Assembly (NCBI GenBank): GCA_903813345.2
Contig: CAIIXF020000005.1
Span: 18,543,375-18,607,374 of the forward strand
DNA: 64,000 nt
Direction of reading: 5' to 3'
Origin: Owenia fusiformis
Lineage: Eukaryota; Annelida; Polychaeta; Sabellida; Oweniidae
The notes under the pieces are model-generated. The model saw nothing but the letters and a program-made list of their open reading frames with translations, searched no databases and had not been told where the DNA came from. Every line of letters begins with the position of its first letter. Within the stretch, counting starts at the first letter, position 1. Positions 35,559-44,038 of this stretch are shown here, in pieces. The position numbers and the translations under genes are program-made.

Positions 35559-37274
35559 TTAAATGCTGGTCATATCAGTATTATTACTTTCGGAATTGCT
35601 TTCATCATTATAATAAGATTGCTCTTCATCAGTAGATTCTTCATCAGAATTGCTTTCATCATTATTATAAGATTGCTCTTCATCAGTAGATTCTTCATCA
35701 GAATTGCTTTCATCATTATTATAAGATTGCTCTTCATCATCAGTAGACTTTGCTTCAGAATTGCTTTCATCATCATCTGTATCTTCTATGAATAGCTCAT
35801 TAAACTTATGTTCATTATTCACAAGTGCCTTTTTGATTGCAAGATCTCTAGAGACACCTCTCATCAACATATCATTCACTGCATCTACAATATTTCTGTG
35901 TAATGCATTGTCTGCTAAACCGAAAACTTGTTTTAAGACCTTCTTATAGTGCTTCATAAATCTTTCCTTATCATTTCGTACAAGTTTCTTCTCAGCCTTT
36001 TCCATAGCTTCCTTTTCATTGTTTCCCCTATCCATATACTCCTTTACTTTATGATTATAATCTTTTTCATTATCACTTCTAGCCTTGTTTTTTAAATATA
36101 CAAATATTTCATTTAATGTAAGATCAGCATCTTCTTCACGGGAAGAATCTTGTCCTATTTGTGAGGTGGTTTCAATCTTCATTTTCTTGGGCAGTTGACC
36201 TTGCTCTTGGCACCAATTCCTGATGTGACGTTGCAAATCGTGTACGCTGTCAAAGACTAAACCACAGTTATCACATGATACCATATTGTTACATCCGCCA
36301 GAGATTAAATGAGGAGACAAACAAGGAGAAGGTCCAGTTTTTATATCATGCATTCTTGTATCCTTTTCATGCGTTTGAGGTGTTTCTGGTAGCTCATGGT
36401 GAAGTACATTTGCATTACTTTCACGCTGTTGCGATTGATTTGATTCATCCTGATTTTGTTTTGCTAATGGTTTTTGCAGCATTATATTTGTAGTTGTGGT
36501 AGGATTATACAATCTCATACTCTCAGGAGTTTCTTGCTTGAGGTCTACTAACAGGTAGCTGTAAGGTTGGTGTGTAGCCTTCTCATATGAATCCAATAAC
36601 TTGTGAGACTTTCCAGGGTACATCTGATGAGCCAAAACAGATACTTGTTGACGATCCCTAGGATTCTTATACAGCACAATGTAGTGGGAATTCAAACTGA
36701 GAGTGCGACTTTCTCTTCCACATGGAAACAGATTCTGCATCAAGCAAATCACACTTAGATTTCTGTGATGTGATCCACGCGTGTACAAATCAGTAATCCT
36801 TGTATCCTTTGTTATGTCACCCATTAAGTCGTCAAAGATCAGTATGTTCCTCTGATTCACACCCAAAAACTCTGGGTTACTCAGCTCGTCTGGTATCCCC
36901 ATCATAAATTCAATATTTGAGCTGATTGTCTTGATGTCATCATATAGAGGTTGCCATTGACTGTAACACCATATGATTCTTTGTGGTGTTGGAGATATTC
37001 TAGTACCAGCATGCTCAATCAGTTCCTTTACATATGTAGATTTCCCTGAACCTGTCGGGCCAACCACCATCATTGTGAATGGATGGTAGAGCACCTTTGA
37101 AATATCTCCTGTTGACATCATAACCTGATTTGTCGAAGAATAAGATCCCATTCCATACTGTCCTTTAGATATATGATCGTTTTTAGTTAGCTTACAGCCA
37201 TGTACAATCTTCATGTGACGAATCGTATTGTCTTTGCGAGAAAACTGCTTCGAACATTCTCTACAGCTAAACAT
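35559..37274 (-). CDS. Polinton packaging ATPase (A32/FtsK-HerA type) with added zinc fingers
   Basis: The product has 571 residues. A C2H2-like zinc finger at 1-25 (CRECSKQF...HMKIVH) precedes the ATPase domain. Walker A is at 72-80 (GPTGSGKST), Walker B at about 143-150 (NILIFDDL), and a polar LMQN sensor segment lies near 178-181. The family pumps viral DNA into capsids. After the ATPase core is a second Cys/His finger (CDNCGLVF...HIRNWC) at about 335-360, then a charged helical region. The tail is acidic, with about three copies of a Ser/Asp/Glu-rich unit (NDESNSDEESTDEEQSY). Fingers on both sides and an acidic repeat tail are additions to the usual compact ATPase, which is about 200-250 residues. 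This is the leftmost gene of the minus-strand block. Confidence 0.9.
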   Translation of the reverse strand: MFSCRECSKQFSRKDNTIRHMKIVHGCKLTKNDHISKGQYGMGSYSSTNQVMMSTGDISKVLYHPFTMMVVGPTGSGKSTYVKELIEHAGTRISPTPQRIIWCYSQWQPLYDDIKTISSNIEFMMGIPDELSNPEFLGVNQRNILIFDDLMGDITKDTRITDLYTRGSHHRNLSVICLMQNLFPCGRESRTLSLNSHYIVLYKNPRDRQQVSVLAHQMYPGKSHKLLDSYEKATHQPYSYLLVDLKQETPESMRLYNPTTTTNIMLQKPLAKQNQDESNQSQQRESNANVLHHELPETPQTHEKDTRMHDIKTGPSPCLSPHLISGGCNNMVSCDNCGLVFDSVHDLQRHIRNWCQEQGQLPKKMKIETTSQIGQDSSREEDADLTLNEIFVYLKNKARSDNEKDYNHKVKEYMDRGNNEKEAMEKAEKKLVRNDKERFMKHYKKVLKQVFGLADNALHRNIVDAVNDMLMRGVSRDLAIKKALVNNEHKFNELFIEDTDDDESNSEAKSTDDEEQSYNNDESNSDEESTDEEQSYNNDESNSDEESTDEEQSYYNDESNSESNNTDMTSI

Positions 37275-37859
37275 GGTGTTTGTCTTTTAAGAGTTTTGTT
37301 TAAATGAAGATGTCAACTAATCACTAATGTACTTATATCTGAATCTACTTTTTAGTAGCCTAGTACAGAAACATAACACGATTATTTGATGTAGGTGAGA
37401 TTAGGAAGAGAAGGGAATGAGAAGGAGAGGAGTAGATGAGGAGGAGAAGGGAATGAGGAGGAGAAGGGAATGAGGAGGAGAAGGGAATGAGGAGTAAAGG
37501 AAACAAGGATGAGAGAATGAGAGGAGGGGGAAAAGAATGGAGTGAGGTGGAAGAGGGAATGAGGATGATGAGGAGGGAGTGAGGAGGGGGAGGGGGAATG
37601 AGGAAAAGGAGAGAATGAGGGAGGGGAAGAGCATGAGGGAATGAGGTTGGGGAGGGAATGGGAATGGGGAGGAGGATGAGGGATTTAGGAGGAGGAGTGG
37701 TGAGGAGGATGAGGAGGGAATGAGGAGGAGAGAATGTGAGGAGGGAATAAGGAGGATGGGAGGGAATGAGGAGAGGGGGAGGGAATGAGTAGTAGAGGAT
37801 GATATTGTATGCTGTGATGATTTCTTATTAATTGGTCATTGTTGTACTGCCATTGGTTT
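37275..37859. repeat. Purine-rich low-complexity tract between ATPase and integrase
   Basis: From about 37393 to 37800 the plus strand is almost entirely A and G, with GGAATGAGGAGGAG-type units. No coding frame is meaningful here. The remaining bases to 37275 and 37859 are the 3' flank of the integrase and 5' flank of the ATPase. Confidence 0.85.
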
Positions 37860-39128
37860 TTATTCGAAATCTTTCAATTGGCTTTCGTTTAACCAACTAT
37901 CAAATTTACTCGAGTAATTAAGCCAACGTACAAGCACTTGCTTGCGTCCCTTGAATCGTCTCCTACGCAAGATCTTTTCTATTCTAAAAAGTTGATTCCT
38001 CTCAACGTTTGCAGCAAGCAGCTGCGATTCGTAAAAGGCTCCTTTGATTATTTCACCATTAAGATCTGTCAACCCATAGGTTGGCGGTTCAGTCCGATTT
38101 ACTGAGGTTATTATGAATAACTCTTGACTCCAGGACATCAGGTAGCCTGGAGTATAATCAGCACTCTTTTCCAATGAAATTCGCACAGTTTGATTTTCCT
38201 TAAATTTTGGTTTAAATTCCAAAGGTCGTTTGGTGTATGAGTCGTAATAGAGTTTATACCAAACTTTATCTTGATTGGATATGTTCACCTCAGAAGGAGC
38301 CATGCCAATTGATTCCATGTATGAGGAGTTGATGGACTTTACAATATCTGGAAGACTGCTTAGATACTTGAAGGTGTTGTTAGCGTACATGTAACGCACC
38401 AATCGTTCCTTCAATCGTTTAATTCCGTTTTCCGCAATCGATGCCTTCATGTTCCCAAACGCTAAGATATGATCAATTTTTTCACGTTTCAAGTAATCCT
38501 TGACAGATTTATTCACAAATTCTCCACCCTGAAACAGAATCATCATCTAGGTTAGAATATTGTAGAATATTTAATACAATTGCAAGATGAGTTGCTTTGA
38601 TATAGTAATTCTATTTTCTCTCGCCAGATCTATATGTACACCAACAGTGAACTATCATACCTGATCACTTCTTATCTGTAGCGGAGTAGGCATATCCTTT
38701 TTTATCCCTTCAAGTGCCTTGACAACCTCTCCACCTCGTTTCGATGTTAAGGGATGCACCCACATGTAACGGGAAAGCGCGCTAACAATCACTAACAAAT
38801 AGCTTATCTTTGAATTATACTTTGAATATGTTTTCAAATCAGCTAGATCCATATCGTACATTTGATACATGGATGAAACGATAATTTTGCGACGATTCTT
38901 AATTTTCTTAGGTTTTCTGAACAATGCATAAGACTCTTGATTGTTAATCCAGCTCTTGACTTGAGCTTGAGTGATACCCAATGACCTAACTTGTCTCCAC
39001 AGACGAATTGGACTCGAAAACGAGCCGGGTCTACCTAACGTGTAATAGGCCGATTTCAGAGCTCTTTTCATGGAACTTGATAATACTTTTTTCTTAGTAC
39101 TTCTAGTCTTTTTAATAGCCTTCGTCAT
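37860..39128 (-). CDS. Polinton integrase (retroviral-type DDE) with C-terminal chromodomain, two exons
   Basis: Exon 1 (39128-38661, 156 codons) and exon 2 (38528-37860, 222 codons plus stop) are separated by a 132-bp intron with a CAG/GTATG donor and a TTTCAG acceptor. Without splicing the frame stops one codon after the donor. Exon 1 has a basic N-terminus and the first catalytic Asp near residue 94 (MDLADL). The second Asp is at 155, directly before the intron, and exon 2 opens with the Gly-Gly-Glu-Phe that normally follows it. The third acidic residue is likely Glu near 189 (IAENGIKRLKERL). The C-terminal 50 residues resemble a chromodomain (FRIEKILRRRRF...VLVRWLNY...DSW), which may guide integration through modified histones. 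The enzyme would insert the element into host DNA with a 6-bp target duplication. Confidence 0.9.
38529..38660 (-). other. Intron inside the Polinton integrase gene
   Basis: The 132-bp interval starts GTATGA and ends TTTCAG on the minus strand. Removing it joins two frames exactly at the conserved second catalytic Asp region. Confidence 0.85.
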
Positions 39129-39201
39129 CGTAAGGTTGTAACTTCAACAAGTGAACAGAATAATTGTTTTGTGTTTATATTTATTAAAATTAAAAGTACA
39201 A

Positions 39202-39693
39202 TTATAAAATTGTTGATGGGAGGGTGAGCATAATATCATTGTACTTCACTTTTAGAAAATACTTGACAAACTCATCATTTTCTCTAAGATTGTGCTTTGA
39301 AAATGAATTGACAATACATCTCATGCTAGTTTTCCTACATCGTTTATTTAAATAGTATACACAGTGATGACCACACGTTGTGTCTAGTCCTTGAATTCTA
39401 GTGTTGTTGTATAAAAAATGCGTACTATTGTTCACAAGAATATCTTGAAATATAGAATTATAATAGTCAGGCGAATGTCCCATGGAATCATAAAACTCTG
39501 CTGGTGCGTTATCATAAAACGCAAATGCACACCAATGCTCTCCAACCATCGAACTATCCTGTGTGTTAACAATGAAATAGGATGGTCTTTTCGTAACTTT
39601 TGTAGGTAGCTCATCCAGTGCGTATACACCGTGGGTTTTTAAGCGCAGACAAGCGTCCGAATTCATGATTCGCTCCAATTGATACGTATTCAT
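39202..39693 (-). CDS. Polinton adenain-like cysteine protease
   Basis: The 163-residue protein has the adenovirus/Ulp1-type protease layout: His53 (GEHWCAF), an acidic residue at about 69 (YDSMG), Gln101 (RIQG) and a likely catalytic Cys107 (TTCGHHC). In this family the enzyme matures capsid proteins. Its start codon overlaps the stop codon of the major capsid gene by one base (TAATG on the minus strand), a compact viral arrangement. The integrase start follows 73 bp downstream. The length is normal for Polinton proteases. Confidence 0.92.
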   Translation of the reverse strand: MNTYQLERIMNSDACLRLKTHGVYALDELPTKVTKRPSYFIVNTQDSSMVGEHWCAFAFYDNAPAEFYDSMGHSPDYYNSIFQDILVNNSTHFLYNNTRIQGLDTTCGHHCVYYLNKRCRKTSMRCIVNSFSKHNLRENDEFVKYFLKVKYNDIMLTLPSTIL

Positions 39694-41027
39694 TATGTAA
39701 CTGTAACACCGCGAAAGCGGTCAATCTCCAGTATTCGATGGAATGTTCCTAAAACGATCACGCACACCGGTTCTTGTAGGGCAGTCTCAAAGCGTCCTTC
39801 AAGTTTCAGTTGCCCTCCTTTAAGTAACGGTAACACAGTTTTATTTTCGTCTGCCGCATTCAACTGGAAACGAAATATCGAAAATCCTGATTTGAAATCG
39901 TCCACCTCGATATCAGTATTGTTGTCGTGATTTGGTAATGATGTTTCAAAGAGTCTCAAATATGCCGACAGATATTGTTCACTCTCAATTAGATCGCTGG
40001 AAAATTTTAATGTGAGTGGTTTCGAAGGTACATCTTGAGAATCCACCTGAGTTGTTAGACTGGATAGGTTGAAGTGATCCATGTACAGCGGATTTGTGTC
40101 ATATGTACCAGCATAGGCGCGGGCTGATACGAAAAAAGCAGTGAGGCAAGAGGGTATGCGTCCTTGAAATATGTTATCCCAAGAAAAGTTAAAGTTGCCT
40201 GATGCTAGGCTTTTCACTTTGACTTCCACATCCTGGTAAGGATATATAGCAGGCGTTCGAAGCATCACCTCGTTGTGTGCTTTAATAACGGCGGGATTAA
40301 CTTCTACCATGCAAGCCTCGAAGTAAGCATCTGTTACAATTAACCGCCATTTTTGTGGATCATCGGAAACTAAACAAAATTCACTGCTATTTGGCCATAA
40401 TTTTATTTTGACTTCAACTCCATTGAGAAGCAGGCGATCCGATTGAAGAAAACTTTCATATATCGGTCCAGTTAGTTCTACTTCTCGGCTGTTTCTATAA
40501 TCCATATATCGCATTAATAGTCCTTGGTTCCCTCCTGTCCAAACATTATTTGTAGCGGGAAACATGTCATCTTTTCTATAGCCCTGCGCTTGCATCCATG
40601 ACTTTTTATCTGCTGAAGAAAAGTTTTGTAGTACGTGCAGATAAGCTTTGTACGCGAAATCAGGCGTGGCCTCTGTAATGGATTTTTGTTGAACTTGAAT
40701 GTCAATACGATTCCATAATGTTTGTAAAAGCAAGTTAATAGGACCGCATTTTTTAGGTCCCTGTATGTCACTTGGATCCCAATTCATAGTATCACCATTA
40801 GCCTGAACTATTTTTACTTTGACATGCAGGCGAGATCGTTTTAAACTCAAATAGTCCATACCATTGTTTGGTATATTAAATTCCACACAACTACCATGGG
40901 TGAGGCTTGAAGTTGGTCGATATTCCACCCATTTAAAACGAGAAATACTTGTATCAGTTAATGGGGTGTTAAAAAGCATTAGTTCTGTGGATGACGATTC
41001 ATCACTTCCTACCAGCTTTTCCGCCAT
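39693..41027 (-). CDS. Polinton major capsid protein (double jelly-roll type)
   Basis: The 444-residue protein matches what I know of the Polinton major capsid proteins often annotated in invertebrates as F54H12.2-like. Features include an N-terminal segment (STELMLFNTPLTD), NNGMDYLSLKRSRLHVKVK, LWNRIDIQVQQKSI, and a C-terminal FRFQLNAADENKTV...GGQLKLEGRF region rich in beta strands. It would form the hexameric shell building block. Its start overlaps the end of the preceding basic-protein gene by 26 bp. The assignment rests on recognition by eye and on position between minor capsid and protease genes. Confidence 0.85.
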   Translation of the reverse strand: MAEKLVGSDESSSTELMLFNTPLTDTSISRFKWVEYRPTSSLTHGSCVEFNIPNNGMDYLSLKRSRLHVKVKIVQANGDTMNWDPSDIQGPKKCGPINLLLQTLWNRIDIQVQQKSITEATPDFAYKAYLHVLQNFSSADKKSWMQAQGYRKDDMFPATNNVWTGGNQGLLMRYMDYRNSREVELTGPIYESFLQSDRLLLNGVEVKIKLWPNSSEFCLVSDDPQKWRLIVTDAYFEACMVEVNPAVIKAHNEVMLRTPAIYPYQDVEVKVKSLASGNFNFSWDNIFQGRIPSCLTAFFVSARAYAGTYDTNPLYMDHFNLSSLTTQVDSQDVPSKPLTLKFSSDLIESEQYLSAYLRLFETSLPNHDNNTDIEVDDFKSGFSIFRFQLNAADENKTVLPLLKGGQLKLEGRFETALQEPVCVIVLGTFHRILEIDRFRGVTVT

Positions 41028-41451
41028 TTCGTTTTTTCTTAGTTAATATATCGCTGACTCTGGTAGTTTTATATCTTTTCTTTAAATTGTTTGTTTTGGA
41101 TTTTCTTTTTATCACAGCTTTCTTCTTTTGCGGAGCTCTTTTAATAGGTCTACGTCGTTTGCTGTCAATTAATCGATTTGGTCTACCTGGAGGTTGCAGA
41201 GATCTTTTAAATGTATTCGATCTTTTCCCTCTCTTCAATTCCGCACTTGCTCTCTGCACTACAGCTTGTGATGGGCTCACTAAATTAATAGTTGACCCAC
41301 CTTCTTGGTTGTTTCTTATTGAATATCGGCTATCGTTTAATGAAATGTTCTTTTGAGATTTTTTAGAGTTCATAGGTAAACTGCGGTTCACGGATGATGC
41401 GAAAAAGTGCCCCCATTTAGTATCATCTGGTGTGTAACTAGATAGTCTCAT
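41002..41451 (-). CDS. Basic Polinton protein, possible core or DNA-condensing protein
   Basis: This frame encodes 149 residues from the ATG at 41451 (MRLSSYTPDD). An upstream in-frame TTG at 41496 gives a longer frame but is not a likely start. The N-terminal third is neutral, and the C-terminal half is very rich in Lys and Arg (KRRRPIKRAPQKKK). Position between penton and major capsid genes and the basic charge suggest a virion core protein like adenovirus pVII or pX, or a cement/membrane-active protein. I recognise no specific family. It starts 8 bp after the penton-like gene ends. Confidence 0.7.
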   Translation of the reverse strand: MRLSSYTPDDTKWGHFFASSVNRSLPMNSKKSQKNISLNDSRYSIRNNQEGGSTINLVSPSQAVVQRASAELKRGKRSNTFKRSLQPPGRPNRLIDSKRRRPIKRAPQKKKAVIKRKSKTNNLKKRYKTTRVSDILTKKKRNGGKAGRK

Positions 41452-41459
41452 CTTGAAGT

Positions 41460-41903
41460 CTATACAATATGCGCTTTTTTGAAGTGTAACACACAAAAGA
41501 ACGTATCGTTGTTAAATGAAAAAGCTTCGGTACCCTTTGCTTCTTTTATACTGATAGATATGTGTTGGAATCCTGATGGTATAACGGGTGTATAAAGAAC
41601 AGGGTTATAAGATTGACAATTCCCAGTGTAGAAAATGTCATCCTGGGTAGCGTGTACTTGTCTTAACAACTGAATATTTTCACCGCCAACTATGGTACCG
41701 TAACAAAGATTGCACATCACATTCATTACGATTCTCCCGTATACTGTTGGATGTCTCAATTCCACCAATCCACACTGCCATTGTTCATCAGGATTCAATG
41801 AAATATATTCGGGTAATTTAACTGTGAACTTGGTATTATTGTTAGAAGGATATGTATCCATAGAATCAGTGCTGTTCAAGTATATATAAAATTGTGAAAT
41901 CAT
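41460..41903 (-). CDS. Polinton penton-like minor capsid protein
   Basis: The 147-residue protein begins with the recognisable pattern FYIYLNSTDSMDTYPSNNNT, followed by KFTVKLPEYISL and WQCGLVEL. This is the N-terminal signature of Polinton/adintovirus minor (penton) capsid proteins with a single jelly roll. It is the first gene of the minus-strand block, just inside the right terminal repeat. Some family members are longer, so the C-terminus may be short here; no intron was found that would extend it. Confidence 0.8.
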   Translation of the reverse strand: MISQFYIYLNSTDSMDTYPSNNNTKFTVKLPEYISLNPDEQWQCGLVELRHPTVYGRIVMNVMCNLCYGTIVGGENIQLLRQVHATQDDIFYTGNCQSYNPVLYTPVIPSGFQHISISIKEAKGTEAFSFNNDTFFCVLHFKKAHIV

Positions 41904-41974
41904 GTTTCAACCTCAAGAGATCTAGTATTTATGAATATTTTTTCTTAATCAAGTATATTTATGATATACTGGGA

Positions 41975-42321
41975 CGTTATGCATCTCAAATTGAAGCTAC
42001 CACAAACCTCAGGTTATCACTATGGTTACTACAAAAGCAAGCATCTCATCATTAGTAAAAATGTTATTAACCCCTGGCATCTCATTCCTGGTATCTCACT
42101 TTAGGCACCGCAAAGTAGTCTCAGCATCTCATTTCTGGCATCGCATTTTTAGACACCGCAAAGTAGTCTCAGCATCTCATTCCTGGCATCGCATTTTAAG
42201 ACACCGCAAAGTAATCCCGTGCGCATTTTTAGACACCGCAAAGTAGTCTCAGCATCTCATTCCTGGCATCGCATTTTAAGACACCGCAAAGTAATCCCGT
42301 GCCTCCTTAACATACACTACT
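41975..42321. repeat. Right terminal inverted repeat (347 bp)
   Basis: It matches the reverse complement of the left repeat but contains an extra 128 bp made of repeated CATCTCATTCCTGGCATCGC and AGACACCGCAAAGTA units. Confidence 0.95.
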
Positions 42322-42327
42322 GTCCTA
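42322..42327. other. Right target-site duplication of the Polinton-like element
   Basis: GTCCTA follows the terminal ACT and is identical to 32132-32137. Confidence 0.93.
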
Positions 42328-42420
42328 TACGTTCAATAAAGGACGTCAAAAACTACATGGGACAAAATTAACACTTCGTATTTCGTATCGTTTGACTATA
42401 GTTATCATGAATGAAAATGT

Positions 42421-42782
42421 TTGAAAGGATTGGTAATGATATGGTGAACTTTTTGAACACACGTTTCTCTTAAACCAGTAATAAAGAATTTTAACAATTT
42501 TACACATCGTCAATTTTATTAATGGTCATCTTTTGAATGGTTTACTATGTAATTCTCATATTATTTCAGGAAACACATCAGACACTTCTTTTGTTCTTGG
42601 TATCTTATGTTCGGAGTGAAATGAAACATCTTTCCGGCCCCCATTGGAACAAAACGACATCAACGCAACGTGTTCACTGGAGGTCTCTGAATATTGTAAT
42701 TGTACAAAGGAAATTTTGGTTTATTTTAGAAAAGTATCTTGTTTATAAAATAAAAGGCTTATCTTAATTTTTATCAACCATT
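42421..42782 (+). repeat. Dispersed fold-back family FB, single copy
   Basis: It shares long blocks (ACACATCAGACACTTCTTTTG, GAAATGAAACATCTTTCC, TGTACAAAGGAAATTTTGGTT) with the reverse complement of 59020-59370 and 60160-60530, in the same order. Confidence 0.85.
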
Positions 42783-43921
42783 TCCAGAAATGATGCTTTG
42801 TATGGAAATCTCGAACTGACTAACTTTTTGGCATTCTGGGTAAAGGGAAATGTGGCCATTTTGGATTTTTTCTAAAAATGTTTTCTCTTTAATTGATTAG
42901 TTTTAGGCATGCAATATGAAAAATTTAAATACAGTAGGATTACCTGTGTTGAATATTTTTGTGTCCCTGTGCGTTGAATGCGTGTGCTTTGAAACATGTT
43001 CTATTTCCCAAATGGAAAAGTGGATTCCTCCTAGGACTTTAAAGATACTGAATTTGGACGACCAAAATGAGCTGAAACTAATGAATAGCATAAGTTATTT
43101 CAATGGGGAAATAGCACGGGGAACACTAATCTTAGAAGAATTTAGCTTTCCTTTCAAGAATTATTTGATACATCAAAATAAAAAATATTTATGATTTATT
43201 GATCCTCCTCCTCCCCCTAACTAGATTTATTTATATTGAAGTTTTACAGGCTAGTCTAACACGGACATATTTGAAAAAACTTACGTAAAATATTTTGCAC
43301 TACATCCATAGGATTTCTTCAGTTACAGTGGCTGGTAATTTGAAAATTTAGAGGGACGTCCCAAAAGTTGGTGGTATTGTATATGGGGTCCACGTACACT
43401 CCTCTGTCTCTGTTCATAGATGGTATTTCAAATACTGTACGTCTGTGTCAGATGAACCTGTAATACTTCAATTTGAACATTTCCGGACGGATGAACGTTC
43501 ATGCTCATAGATTTAGTTTTCGATCAGACACCGAACTTTTGATGCCTCCCTAAACGTTGTAAAAATGACATATCTTTGGTGAAAATGAGGCCAACACACG
43601 TTGATGGGTTCATTGCTAGCTAAATATCTCCGAGTCCGATTGACTTTATTATTGTTGTATATAATTTTCTTTGAGATAATGAATGGATCTAAATGATAAA
43701 CCTGTCTTCATGGTCAGAAAATAGTCAAAATCCAAGATATAACTGTTAGGAATTGTTTGCCATAACCTACCTTGACCTTTTGGTCAAGATAGTTGAATCA
43801 ATCAATCATGGTGAATGATTGAGTTGCGGTAAATAATTAGACTGTGTGTATAGACTAAATGGCCTTTCGAACAGAATGATCATTGGAAAGCAATGTAATG
43901 GGATTCAGGACTCGTATAGAT

Positions 43922-44038
43922 GGGACATTTTCAATCACATTTATCTTGGGAGATTTTTGGAGCATTTTTACATGTTAAAAGTATGCTATTAAACCCACTG
44001 AATGTTTCGCCATCTATTGACAGTTCTGAAGGCCATTG
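43922..44038 (-). repeat. Dispersed repeat family R4, second copy
   Basis: Reverse complement of 8681-8793 with roughly 85% identity by eye. Confidence 0.75.

Larger units (their letters stand above)
32138..42321. mobile_element. Complete Polinton/Maverick-like element, 10.2 kb, without a visible DNA polymerase gene
   Basis: The element starts AGTAGTGTATG and ends CATACACTACT, has terminal inverted repeats, and is flanked by a perfect 6-bp duplication GTCCTA at 32132-32137 and 42322-42327. Both the duplication length and the AG-initial ends fit Polintons. On the minus strand it carries, in order, penton-like capsid protein, a basic protein, major capsid protein, cysteine protease, integrase and packaging ATPase. 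One plus-strand reading frame lies at the left. Polintons are usually 15-20 kb and carry a large protein-primed DNA polymerase B; no frame with its motifs is seen here. The long intact frames and near-identical terminal repeats indicate a fairly recent insertion. Whether it can move or make particles is unknown. Confidence 0.95.
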
